NCBI RefSeq assembly: GCF_038039215.1
Contig: NZ_JBBPCL010000001.1
Coordinates: 4,774,001-4,838,000, forward strand
Length of the DNA: 64,000 nucleotides
DNA from: Pseudonocardia sp. T1-2H
GTDB lineage: Bacteria; Actinomycetota; Actinomycetes; Mycobacteriales; Pseudonocardiaceae
Direction: 5' to 3'
The notes below the pieces were generated by a model. That model saw nothing but the letters and a program-made list of their open reading frames with translations, was not told the origin of the DNA and did not search any database. Of the stretch, positions 1 to 6,112 are shown in pieces; position 1 is the stretch's first letter; the number at the start of each line of letters is the position of its first letter. The position numbers and the translations under genes were made by a program.

Positions 1-30
1 AGGCCGGCGCGGGCCTTAGAAACGGCCTCA

Positions 31-56
31 GGGGCCTGGTTTGTAGGCCAGGCCCC
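31..56 (-). terminator. Hairpin after the 246-aa gene
   Basis: A 9-bp perfect stem (31-39 with 48-56) with an 8-nt loop lies just past the stop of the leftmost gene. There is no T-run, as is common for actinobacterial terminators. Confidence 0.5.
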
Positions 57-66
57 CCCGGGTCGA

Positions 67-807
67 TTAGTCCACGTCAATTGAACGGGCGAATGCGTCA
101 GCCGGGGAGACGAGGTTAAGCGTCCCGCCTACCCGGATGATTCCCACGTGCGGAGCTAGGCCCCCGAGGAACAGACCACTATCGCCACGCGCATAGGCAC
201 GGTGCAGCTCCACGGCCCTGAGGGCCTGGGCCTGGTCCTCGAACGAACCGAGGCGGGCCACCGTGAGGGCCGCCGGTCCAGCCTGCTTCTGAACCCCTAC
301 CTCGTGCCCCTCAGCCTTCATGAGGGCCGTATATGCGGCCCATGCCTTAGCCAGCGGTACGACGGTCTGCTTAGCCTCCAGGAGGGCCGCTGAAACATCC
401 GGCGAGATATCCAGCAGTCCCATGCCAGAAAGGTCGGGAATCCGCTCCACGACGGACACGAAAGCGGGTACAGCCGCGTTGTACTTGTCGCAGACAGCGG
501 CAAAGAGTCCGTCCAGGTGCGGAGAGACTGCCGTACGTAGGGCACGCTCTCGGGCTGAACCGACATGTCCGGCCAGAACCTCCGGCAGCATCTGCTTAAT
601 CACCGCCGCGTGGGCCAGCTCCAGGACCGCCTTGTCAAACGCCCTCTGGTCCTTGGCCGCTGCTAGAGCTTCCTCAGCCTCATAAGTCGTCGGATGCGTA
701 ACCCTGAAGCTGCTTCGCTCTACGGCCGTGCGGATCTCATCCGGAACCGGAATGTCCAGAGCGGCGAAGGTGGAAACGATCGAACGTGCATCGTGGATAA
801 GTGCCAT
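67..807 (-). CDS. Hypothetical protein of the integrated element, 246 aa
   Basis: I do not recognise this protein. It is Ala-rich and largely helical by appearance, with no signal peptide, no membrane segment and no nucleotide-binding motif. A GGGAG ribosome site lies about 8 nt before the ATG. It is the last gene before the left edge and is followed by a hairpin. It starts 13 bp after the stop of the 131-aa gene, so the two are probably co-transcribed. Its distal position could fit a structural or packaging accessory protein of a phage-derived element, but nothing in the sequence proves that. Confidence 0.7.
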   Translation of the reverse strand: MALIHDARSIVSTFAALDIPVPDEIRTAVERSSFRVTHPTTYEAEEALAAAKDQRAFDKAVLELAHAAVIKQMLPEVLAGHVGSARERALRTAVSPHLDGLFAAVCDKYNAAVPAFVSVVERIPDLSGMGLLDISPDVSAALLEAKQTVVPLAKAWAAYTALMKAEGHEVGVQKQAGPAALTVARLGSFEDQAQALRAVELHRAYARGDSGLFLGGLAPHVGIIRVGGTLNLVSPADAFARSIDVD

Positions 808-820
808 TGTATTTTCTCCC

Positions 821-1216
821 TTAGACGTTGTTTAGACGGCGCCCGCCGTTGCGGGCGATATCGCGTAGCATTCGGTTAAACTGACCTTCGGCGGTATCAA
901 AGTCCGCAAAGGGTGAATCTTCGACAGTCGAAACTCCCAGGCCCTGGGACGGATCGTAAGCCATTCGGCGCCACGATCCGTCAGGCTGTCGGCCGCCCGA
1001 CTCGATATGGTCGGGAATCTCCACCGTGACAGGCTGTCCCTTATTAAGCTGAGCCTCGATAACGGCGCGTAGTTCGGCCTCAGGGTCAGAGTCGGTATCC
1101 GGATTAGCGTCAGCCGATGCCTGAGCTACATCCTGAAGGGTAATCGTCCGGTTAAGCTGAGCCCGGATAACGTCATTAAACGCCTGAAGCTCTGCCGGAC
1201 TCGGTCCGCTAGTCAT
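821..1216 (-). CDS. Hypothetical protein of the integrated element, 131 aa
   Basis: Unrecognised, acidic, helical-looking soluble protein. An Asp/Glu-rich stretch (about residues 38-48) separates an N-terminal helix-rich part from a C-terminal part ending in Arg/Asn-rich residues. Translation is likely coupled to the preceding 46-aa gene through an ATGA overlap, and an AGGAG site lies ahead of the ATG. It belongs to the same leftward transcription unit as the 246-aa gene. Confidence 0.7.
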   Translation of the reverse strand: MTSGPSPAELQAFNDVIRAQLNRTITLQDVAQASADANPDTDSDPEAELRAVIEAQLNKGQPVTVEIPDHIESGGRQPDGSWRRMAYDPSQGLGVSTVEDSPFADFDTAEGQFNRMLRDIARNGGRRLNNV

Positions 1217-1353
1217 GCCTTACTCCTATCGTCGTCAATTAGTCGGCGCAGCCACTCAGCCAATTCTTGCCGGTCGTATTCCGGCAGTAGCCTCACCCAA
1301 AGCATTATCTCAAGTAGCGTCACAATCGCATTCCCCGTTAGGGCCGCAGTCAT
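1213..1353 (-). CDS. Small hypothetical protein, 46 aa
   Basis: A short reading frame with one hydrophobic/amphipathic helix followed by a charged tail rich in Asp and Arg (RRLIDDDRSKA). Its TGA stop overlaps the ATG of the 131-aa gene as ATGA, and its start lies inside the 55-aa gene upstream, giving a chain of overlapping genes typical of compact mobile elements. It has several Leu CTA codons, like its neighbours. The start is uncertain: ATG at 1353, or an internal GTG. Confidence 0.5.
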   Translation of the reverse strand: MTAALTGNAIVTLLEIMLWVRLLPEYDRQELAEWLRRLIDDDRSKA

Positions 1354-1477
1354 AGGCCCGCGTCATCAAAACGTCATTGATACTCGACACGAGGTGCGGC
1401 GACTTGTCGGGACTCTTTCGGAGCGCGATCAGCTCTTGGGTGGACATGCTCTCCAGGATTGCATCGGCGATAATCAT
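1310..1477 (-). CDS. Small hypothetical protein, 55 aa
   Basis: The ATG is preceded by AGGAG at good spacing. The protein starts with a helical segment containing STQELIALRKS and ends with three Cys in the last twelve residues (CGPNGECDCDAT), which might bind metal. It overlaps the next gene by 44 bp in another frame. Function unknown. The ribosome site and position in the operon are the main support. Confidence 0.55.
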   Translation of the reverse strand: MIIADAILESMSTQELIALRKSPDKSPHLVSSINDVLMTRAYDCGPNGECDCDAT

Positions 1478-1516
1478 TGGTGTCTCCTAATTGTTGGATT
1501 GAAACGGGGGGCTAAC

Positions 1517-1726
1517 TCAGTCGTCGGTCTTCAGGTCCCGAACGTCGACCCTCAGGGCCTGGGCCAGCTTTGCCAGATTTTCGTGGTGGGGCTTGCGTAG
1601 CCCTGTCATGTATCGATGGATCGCCACATCGGAAAGTCCGATCTTTCGGGCTAGCTGGGCCTGGGAGAGTCCGGACTTATAAATGGCCGCACGGATCTTC
1701 GCCGTATCGGCAGGGTTGTTCTTCAT
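1517..1726 (-). CDS. XRE-family (Cro/CI-type) HTH regulator, 69 aa
   Basis: A small DNA-binding protein made almost wholly of one HTH_3 domain: SGLSQAQLARKIGLSDVAIHRYMTG is the classic helix-turn-helix (about residues 16-40), followed by a PHHENLAKLAQAL helix. I prefer the ATG at 1726 over the GTG at 1732 because an AAGGGG site then lies 5 nt ahead. It is probably the repressor or copy-control switch of the element, acting on nearby promoters. The target is not visible. Confidence 0.85.
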   Translation of the reverse strand: MKNNPADTAKIRAAIYKSGLSQAQLARKIGLSDVAIHRYMTGLRKPHHENLAKLAQALRVDVRDLKTDD

Positions 1727-1826
1727 CGTCACCCCTTACGGGTAATAGGTAGTTGGTCGGTAACAACCTGGGCATGCCGAAGAGGCCCCATCCCAGGATG
1801 GGAGGGGGCTAAGCCTGAGCTGTGGG

Positions 1827-1859
1827 GGACCGGCCTTACCGAAGGAGTAAGGCCGGTCC
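1827..1859 (-). terminator. Perfect 13-bp hairpin between the Cys-rich gene and the XRE gene
   Basis: Arms 1827-1839 and 1847-1859 are exact complements with a 7-nt loop. It follows the stop of the 197-aa gene in its direction of transcription. The 175-bp gap here probably also carries the promoter of the XRE gene. Confidence 0.55.
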
Positions 1860-1907
1860 GGCTGACATCGCGGAGCGTGAACGTTCTACCGTCCCATCCA
1901 TAGGGAA

Positions 1908-2501
1908 TTACGGTGACGCTAGGGCTAGTTCCTTCTCGGCCTTCCTGCGTGCCCGATAGTCACGAGACTTCTGCCTGTTCCGTGCCCTCTGGCAGTCGAG
2001 GGCCTGGCAGTATTCCCGGGGCCTACCCGCACCCTGCCAATTCGCATTCGCCACGCACCAATTGCAACGGCACGTCTGCCCATTCGGGAAACCCGGCGCT
2101 TCCGTGACGTACTTCCCGTTACTGAACTCGCAGATCCAGCGATCAGACGGCACATAGATGCGGGTCTGGCAGTGAGCGCACCGCCTCGGCTCGGACGGGG
2201 CCTTAACGGACTCGACCATGAATCCGTGCCCGTTGGATAGAAGATCCGCAACAGCCACAGACCGGCGCTTGCCTAGCCCTAGCTTTACCGATGGATTCAC
2301 TGACGCGCCGTCTAGGTCCAGATCCTCCGGAGAGCCGATCTCGTGATCATCGAGGTTGCTCCCGTCGTCATAGACGCGGAAGTCATCGGGCTCGGCGTCG
2401 AGGGTGCTTAGAGCGGCCTTCACGCTCTCGGGGGCCTCGTCAGGCTCCAGGCCCTTAGGCGGGTCCTGGGGCACTGTGGCGTTAATGCGTGTGTTCATCA
2501 T
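1908..2501 (-). CDS. Cys-rich putative zinc-binding protein, 197 aa
   Basis: The N-terminal half is acidic and disordered-looking. The C-terminal half has eight cysteines: C108 and C111 (CAHC), C124, C144, C146 and C149 (CRCNWC), C165 and C170. It ends in a very basic helix (RNRQKSRDYRARRKAEKE). This layout suggests one or two zinc ribbons plus a nucleic-acid-binding tail. I do not recognise the family. An AAGGAG site precedes the ATG pair at 2501/2498. Leu CTA codons occur repeatedly in its C-terminal region, marking it as foreign to the host. Confidence 0.75.
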   Translation of the reverse strand: MMNTRINATVPQDPPKGLEPDEAPESVKAALSTLDAEPDDFRVYDDGSNLDDHEIGSPEDLDLDGASVNPSVKLGLGKRRSVAVADLLSNGHGFMVESVKAPSEPRRCAHCQTRIYVPSDRWICEFSNGKYVTEAPGFPNGQTCRCNWCVANANWQGAGRPREYCQALDCQRARNRQKSRDYRARRKAEKELALASP

Positions 2502-2532
2502 GGGTCTCCTTCATGTTGTGTGCGGACAGCAG

Positions 2533-2568
2533 AGGACCCCGCTAAGCCCTAAGGCTCAACGGGGTCCT
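2533..2568 (-). terminator. Hairpin upstream of the Cys-rich gene
   Basis: Nine-bp arms 2533-2541 and 2560-2568 enclose an 18-nt partly self-complementary loop. It follows the 132-aa gene in the direction of transcription and precedes the Cys-rich gene. Confidence 0.5.
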
Positions 2569-2614
2569 AAGCGTGGGTTAGCTCTTAGCTAGTCGGACGG
2601 CGACGGTCGGCAGG

Positions 2615-3013
2615 CTAAGCCCCGGCAGATCGAAACGGTGCGGACGGGATCGGCCGGCCGCTCTTAGAGCGGTGGACAGACCGGGCCTCATCGGGCCCGG
2701 AGAAGTTGACTCCCGGGACCTTAGGAGGTGCCGCAGTGGCCGTTAGGTCACGAGGGTCGGTAGCCCTTAGGTCTGCCTCCGGGGACTCTGTGGAGTGGAC
2801 GAGGCGGGTAGGGGCCTCGTCGTGGTCCGTCCGGCCACCACGCCGGACTAGGAGTCGTGAATCCCGAGGCACCGTCAGGGTGCCTACGGTGGTGGTTAGC
2901 ACGACGTCGTCGCCGCGTAGGCGACTCTGGATTACGTGCCGTTCAGCGGCACCCCCCATGAGTACTGTGTCGCCGATCTTAATATCGGCGCTAACGATTC
3001 GCTTAGCGCTCAT
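2615..3013 (-). CDS. Hypothetical protein with beta-rich N-terminal domain, 132 aa
   Basis: Residues 1-55 alternate hydrophobic strands and turns (DIKIGDTVLMGG, VVLTTTVGTLTVP), suggesting a small SH3-like or KOW-like fold. The remainder is Pro/Ser/Arg-rich and probably disordered. An AAGGA site precedes the ATG. It is the first gene beyond the iteron array in the direction of transcription. Function unknown; a DNA- or RNA-binding accessory role would be a guess. Confidence 0.65.
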   Translation of the reverse strand: MSAKRIVSADIKIGDTVLMGGAAERHVIQSRLRGDDVVLTTTVGTLTVPRDSRLLVRRGGRTDHDEAPTRLVHSTESPEADLRATDPRDLTATAAPPKVPGVNFSGPDEARSVHRSKSGRPIPSAPFRSAGA

Positions 3014-3095
3014 CTCGTCCTTACGTAGAGCAGGGCGTTAGGCCCTGCCCCCAGGGTACAGAGGCCCGGCTGTGAGGGCCGACCCTCTCCACTAG

Positions 3096-3117
3096 GCAGC
3101 CCCTCTAAGGGGGCTGC
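3096..3117 (-). terminator. GC-rich hairpin between the iteron array and the 132-aa gene
   Basis: Eight-bp arms 3096-3103 and 3110-3117 with a 6-nt loop. A second weaker hairpin lies at about 3030-3050. Both are in the untranslated space before the 132-aa gene. Confidence 0.4.
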
Positions 3118-3154
3118 TAAGGATGACTAGCTTGTTCCTTGCCTATTGGGACCT

Positions 3155-3240
3155 CCCTTGGTTCCGGTCCCTTGGTTGTTCCTTCCTCCATCCTAGGAGA
3201 CAACCTCGGTTGTTAGACCTCGGTTGTTCCCTTGGTTGTT
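3155..3240. repeat. Iteron family A, five 12-bp direct repeats
   Basis: Five copies of MCCTYGGTTGTT start at 3155 (degenerate end), 3169, 3203, 3217 and 3229. They lie head-to-tail with centre distances of 12-34 bp, immediately left of iteron family B. The block is AT-richer than its surroundings. Confidence 0.75.
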
Positions 3241-3242
3241 AG

Positions 3243-3369
3243 CGTCGTAAGAACTACCACCCTGGGTGGTCAGAACTACCACGGTCAGGGTGGTAGGAAC
3301 TACCACGGTAGGAGCCTTCCCTGTCATCGCAACCGTGGTAAGAACTACCACCGTGGTAGAACCGACCAC
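3243..3369. repeat. Iteron family B, candidate origin of replication
   Basis: Five copies of an 18-bp unit, consensus CGTGGTAAGAACTACCAC, start at 3243, 3265, 3289, 3334 and 3352. The last copy is imperfect. Each unit is an imperfect dyad and all share one orientation. Spacings of 22, 24 and 45 bp place the first four roughly on one face of the helix. The array directly follows the stop of the initiator-like gene. Iterons beside a two-winged-helix initiator are the usual layout of plasmid and phage origins, so I infer an origin here. Confidence 0.7.
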
Positions 3370-3371
3370 GG

Positions 3372-4091
3372 TTACCTGTGAGCCCCGCAATCACACGAGG
3401 GAATCGCCAGCCGGTACACCTTAGCCCGTCCTCGGGTGTCCCCCGTGTCCACGAGCCATCCCGCCTCCACGAGTGCAGCCCTGCGCTTCTTCGTGTTCCG
3501 GCGATCCCAGCCGGTTAGCTCGCATACCTGTTCGTTCCCGACGAACACAGTTCCACTGTCCGGATCGTCAGTCCTTACCCGGACGTGCTCGCGGATCACA
3601 ACGCCTAGTAGCTTCACCATCGGTTGCGTCTTCGTGCACGAGGCAAGGGCAATCGTCCACTCCTTAGCGGACGCCAGGCCCTTAGCGGGGTCCCAGGACC
3701 AGGACCCCGTTTCCTCCCGAACCTTCAGAGGAGCCTCTGAGACCTCCGGAGAGGCTGATAGAGGTCCGTGGACGGGTTCCGATGCGTCCTCGGGAGGATC
3801 TGCCAGCAGAGGCAGCCTTAGAATCCCGCCCGTGGCGGTGAGCAGACCTAGGCGCCTTAGCTCACCAACGGCAATCGACATGTGCCGTTCCTCGCGTCGT
3901 GCCAGGGCCGCCAGCTCCCTAGCCTTGCCCTCCCACGCGAGATCCACTGCGTTCTCGGCCAGGGCATCGGCCACAGCGATGATGATATCCGTCGTACGTG
4001 GCGAGATATCCTCGGTCCAGCACTTAGCTGCGACTACTGCACCGTAATCGGTCCGGGCCTTGCCCTCAGGTAGTAGGTCGGCCGTGGTCAT
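3372..4091 (-). CDS. Two-winged-helix protein, probable replication initiator, 239 aa
   Basis: Two predicted winged-helix regions flank a Pro/Glu/Ser-rich linker. The first is about residues 20-95 (TTDIIIAVADALAENAV, then MSIAVGELRRLGLL). The second is about 155-232 (VGNEQVCELTGWDRRNTKKRRAALVEAGWLV). Paired winged helices are the architecture of iteron-binding plasmid initiators and of replication proteins of some phage-like elements. The gene abuts ten repeats, and its start is overlapped by the 53-aa gene. No helicase motif is present, so it would depend on a host helicase. An element-encoded transcription regulator remains possible. Confidence 0.7.
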   Translation of the reverse strand: MTTADLLPEGKARTDYGAVVAAKCWTEDISPRTTDIIIAVADALAENAVDLAWEGKARELAALARREERHMSIAVGELRRLGLLTATGGILRLPLLADPPEDASEPVHGPLSASPEVSEAPLKVREETGSWSWDPAKGLASAKEWTIALASCTKTQPMVKLLGVVIREHVRVRTDDPDSGTVFVGNEQVCELTGWDRRNTKKRRAALVEAGWLVDTGDTRGRAKVYRLAIPSCDCGAHR

Positions 4092-4227
4092 TCTTCGTAG
4101 TCCTTTGCTTCGCGGTCTTGCGGTCTAGCTGAGTAACGCCATGGGCTGGAATCAATCTGACTCCCACCATCCTCACGGTTTCGTATCGCCACGCGGGGCG
4201 CTTAGGCACGTTTAGCGGCGTAGGCAT
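4066..4227 (-). CDS. Small basic hypothetical protein, 53 aa
   Basis: The ATG lies 6 nt after a strong AAAGGAG site. The protein is basic (MPTPLNVPKRPAWRYETV at the start, a Lys/Arg/Thr-rich end) and its last 26 bp overlap the start of the initiator gene in another frame, suggesting coupled translation. No family recognised. Confidence 0.55.
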   Translation of the reverse strand: MPTPLNVPKRPAWRYETVRMVGVRLIPAHGVTQLDRKTAKQRTTKNDHGRPTT

Positions 4228-4256
4228 TGTCAACTCCTTTCGTCAGTGCGGTTTGC

Positions 4257-4400
4257 TTACTTGCGTCGGAACTTACGCATCCCCTCCCTTGCAGTGTTCC
4301 TGCGGCACGGGCGGCAACGGAGGTAGCCGCTACCGCACTCCCGGTACGTGTCCGCGTTGTCTCCGCGCGGCCTACCGCAGCACCTGAAGACGGGCGTCAT
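4257..4400 (-). CDS. Small Cys-rich protein, zinc-ribbon-like, 47 aa
   Basis: The start codon has an ideal AAGGAG site 6 nt upstream. Five cysteines (C7, C8, C22, C29 and C32, the last pair as CRPC) and a strongly basic C-terminus suggest a tiny zinc-bound nucleic-acid-binding protein. It lies 29 bp before the 53-aa gene and 42 bp after an intrinsic terminator, so it may be expressed by read-through or from a promoter inside that gap. Confidence 0.6.
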   Translation of the reverse strand: MTPVFRCCGRPRGDNADTYRECGSGYLRCRPCRRNTAREGMRKFRRK

Positions 4401-4442
4401 CACTCGCTCCTTACGTGGGTGTGTTAGCCAGAGAAGGGCACG

Positions 4443-4482
4443 AAAAAGGGGCCGGGGGCCACCTGGTGGTGGCTCCCAGCCC
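4443..4482 (-). terminator. Intrinsic terminator with T5 tract
   Basis: On the minus strand a 15-bp stem (4468-4482 with 4449-4463, two G:T pairs) with a 4-nt loop is followed directly by TTTTT (4443-4447). This is a textbook rho-independent terminator for the 81-aa gene, or an attenuator for the genes to its left. It is the only one in the window that I saw with a clear T tract. Confidence 0.8.
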
Positions 4483-4581
4483 TCTACCTACTACTTTACT
4501 CGGGCACGCAACACCCTCTGAACTGCGAGGATGTGCTAGGTGTTCGGGACGATGGTTCCGGACCTGCGGGAAGTAGCCGGC

Positions 4582-4827
4582 CTACCGCTCGCCCTCGGAC
4601 CTCTTACGGTCCCTGATCTGCTCCGCCCTGACGGCGCGAACCTTCCCGGTCCCACCACATTCAGGGCATCTCGTCCTTGTGGGCGGGGCCATCGTGAGGC
4701 CTTTCAGTCGTAAGGAAACCGCCTGTCGGCTAGTGCCGAACATGCCTGCGATCTCGCCATGGGTGTAGCCCTCGCCAACCAGGCCGACGAGGATTTCCGT
4801 GCTCGGGAGCTTGCGATGTCCTGCCAT
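4582..4827 (-). CDS. HTH protein with CxxC motif, 81 aa
   Basis: Residues 20-43 (YTHGEIAGMFGTSRQAVSLRLKG) form a clear helix-turn-helix like that of sigma-region-4 or resolvase-type domains. A CPECGGTGK motif follows (C54, C57), resembling half of a DnaJ-type zinc ribbon, then a basic tail. A TAGCGT -10 box (4834-4839) sits 6 nt before the ATG, fitting a leaderless transcript. It lies next to the integrase, so it may act as an excisionase or directionality regulator, which is an inference from position only. Confidence 0.75.
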   Translation of the reverse strand: MAGHRKLPSTEILVGLVGEGYTHGEIAGMFGTSRQAVSLRLKGLTMAPPTRTRCPECGGTGKVRAVRAEQIRDRKRSEGER

Positions 4828-4871
4828 GATCGGACGCTACAGCCGGGGGCCACTATCCCAATGGGACGAGG

Positions 4872-5768
4872 TCACAGCCGGTCGCCGAGGGCTGCCCTAC
4901 GGTGGGCCTCCCGGGCTCGCTCATCCGCCGCACTAGCCGCGTATCGGCTAAGCATGTCCCGGGATCTCCAGCCTGTAAGCCTCATGAGGTCTGTCTCCCC
5001 TCCCCCGGATGCCAACCAACGGTGGGCGAACGTGTGGCGTAGTTGGTGGGGGTAGATGCGACCTAGCCCGGCCTGGTGACCGCGCCTTAGCAGGGCCTCC
5101 CGGATTCCCTGATCTGTCATCCAGCCCTTACGGCCGATCCACAGATACGGAGTATTGGACATAGAGTGCCGTTTCCTGGCCCTCAGATAGCGCGTAAGCG
5201 CCTCCCCGGTCTTAACTCCGAACGGAACCATCCGGGGCCGTCTCCCCTTACCCAAGACGGTTGCAACGTCCACGGTGAAGTCCAGGCCTTCAACGGTGAT
5301 GTTCGATAGTTCAGCCACGCGGACCCCAGTATCGATCAGGAATCGGATTAGGGCGGTGTCCCTAAGCGCGTCAAAGTCTCGTCCCTGACAGGTGGCGAGT
5401 AGTCGCTTCAGCTTAGCGTCCGTTAGGACAGGGACGGGCTTCTCCGGAACGTGCGGAGCACTCATCCGAGCGAAAGGCGATTCCGGAATGATGTCCTCGG
5501 CCGTTAACCACCGATAGAACTGCTGAAGTGATCGGTAATGCCGTGCCACGTAGGAAGGGCTTAGCGGCTTACCGGTCCGGGAGTTCACCGACCCGCTGAA
5601 GGAGGCGAAGTAGTCCTCCAGGCCCTCGCGGTCTGTCCTGCCCTGGTGGACGGTCACGAACCGTTCGGCCGCCTCGACGTAGGAGTCGATCGTCCGGGGT
5701 GCCCGGTTGACGGCTCGAAGGTGCCGTCTCCAGTCCGGAATCAGCTCTGCCAGCTCCCGTGTGTCCAC
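4872..5768 (-). CDS. int: Tyrosine recombinase / phage-type integrase, 298 aa
   Basis: Catalyses site-specific integration and excision of the element. The N-terminal SAM-like core-binding domain spans about residues 5-95 and the catalytic domain 110-295. The catalytic set is visible: R150 (TGVRVAEL), K174 (GKGRRPR), H241 and R244 (HQLRHTF), W267 in the H/W position (LTGWRS), and nucleophile Y276 (SRYA). Length is that of the XerC/D-like phage integrases. The GTG start has no ribosome site, but a TACTTT -10 box 8 nt upstream suggests a leaderless mRNA. It lies 100 bp from the broken tRNA-Met, which I take as its attachment site. Confidence 0.95.
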   Translation of the reverse strand: MDTRELAELIPDWRRHLRAVNRAPRTIDSYVEAAERFVTVHQGRTDREGLEDYFASFSGSVNSRTGKPLSPSYVARHYRSLQQFYRWLTAEDIIPESPFARMSAPHVPEKPVPVLTDAKLKRLLATCQGRDFDALRDTALIRFLIDTGVRVAELSNITVEGLDFTVDVATVLGKGRRPRMVPFGVKTGEALTRYLRARKRHSMSNTPYLWIGRKGWMTDQGIREALLRRGHQAGLGRIYPHQLRHTFAHRWLASGGGETDLMRLTGWRSRDMLSRYAASAADERAREAHRRAALGDRL

Positions 5769-5776
5769 GGATCAGC

Positions 5777-5796
5777 AAAGTACGTTGCGGTAGTTC
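5777..5796 (-). promoter_or_regulatory. int: Integrase promoter with an iteron-like half site
   Basis: A TACTTT -10 box (5777-5782) lies 8 nt before the integrase GTG. The -35 zone contains GAACTACCGC (5787-5796, minus strand), nine of ten bases identical to the conserved half of iteron family B. This could let the initiator protein touch the integrase promoter. Confidence 0.4.
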
Positions 5797-5825
5797 CAGA
5801 AGCCAGTACGCCATGTACGGCATAT

Positions 5826-5842
5826 CCGTTGTGCGACAACGG
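5826..5842. repeat. 7-bp inverted repeat near the attachment junction
   Basis: CCGTTGT and ACAACGG arms separated by 3 bp, about 30 bp inside the element from the tRNA break. It may be an integrase arm or core site. Nothing else supports a function. Confidence 0.35.
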
Positions 5843-5870
5843 GTTTCACTGCCTGAGTCTGTCGATCATG

Positions 5871-5909
5871 TTATGAGTCCGCTGCTCTGACCAACTGAGC
5901 TACTGCCCC
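5871..5909 (-). tRNA. tRNA-Met (CAT), 5' half only, at the right attachment junction
   Basis: Reading leftward from 5909, the sequence gives a tRNA acceptor strand (GGGGCAG), a D arm (GCTC/GAGC), the 5' strand of the anticodon stem (GCGGA) and the loop CTCATAA with anticodon CAT. Where the 3' strand of the anticodon stem should follow, element sequence begins. The gene here is therefore truncated. A whole copy, if any, must lie at the other end of the element, outside this window. Confidence 0.85.
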
Positions 5910-5963
5910 GTCCGCCCAGGTTAGCGACCCCGCTCGACGTCCGGATCAGCCAGGTGGGCCGCC

Positions 5964-5987
5964 GCGACGCGCCCCGAAGCGCGTCGC
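5964..5987 (-). terminator. Hairpin after the SRPBCC gene
   Basis: Nine-bp arms 5964-5972 and 5979-5987. It follows the SRPBCC gene in its direction of transcription. The 200 bp between the tRNA fragment and that gene hold no other convincing feature. Confidence 0.45.
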
Positions 5988-6112
5988 GGGGCGCGCCGCA
6001 GCCACGCGACGGTCACGATTCCCGTCCACTCCTCGGCGCTGAGCGCGTCAGCGCGGAAGCGTCACGGGTAGCCGTCGAGGTGCGGAGTCGAGAACGACAG
6101 GGCGGACGACAG

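Larger units (their letters stand above)
1..5880 (-). mobile_element. Integrated genetic element, right portion (left end outside window)
   Basis: A compact block of twelve genes, all on the minus strand, ends at a tyrosine integrase next to a tRNA-Met broken in its anticodon loop. The block also holds an initiator-like protein, a candidate iteron origin and an XRE regulator, so it looks like an integrated plasmid or phage-satellite-type element able to replicate. Its composition differs from the flank: TTAG/CTAA words and Leu CTA codons recur here and are scarce to the right of 5.9 kb. No transfer gene, capsid gene or terminase is visible, so its class (integrative plasmid, AICE or phage satellite) cannot be decided. 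The right boundary is at about 5870-5880. Confidence 0.85.

Noticed and set aside
3155..3369. CRISPR-like array
   Set aside because: Repeats are 12 and 18 bp with 0-30 bp irregular gaps, far too short and uneven for CRISPR; no cas genes.
3193..3390. Minus-strand 65-codon frame through the repeats
   Set aside because: Its translation is just the iterons read as Val/Thr/Leu repeats; no ribosome site.
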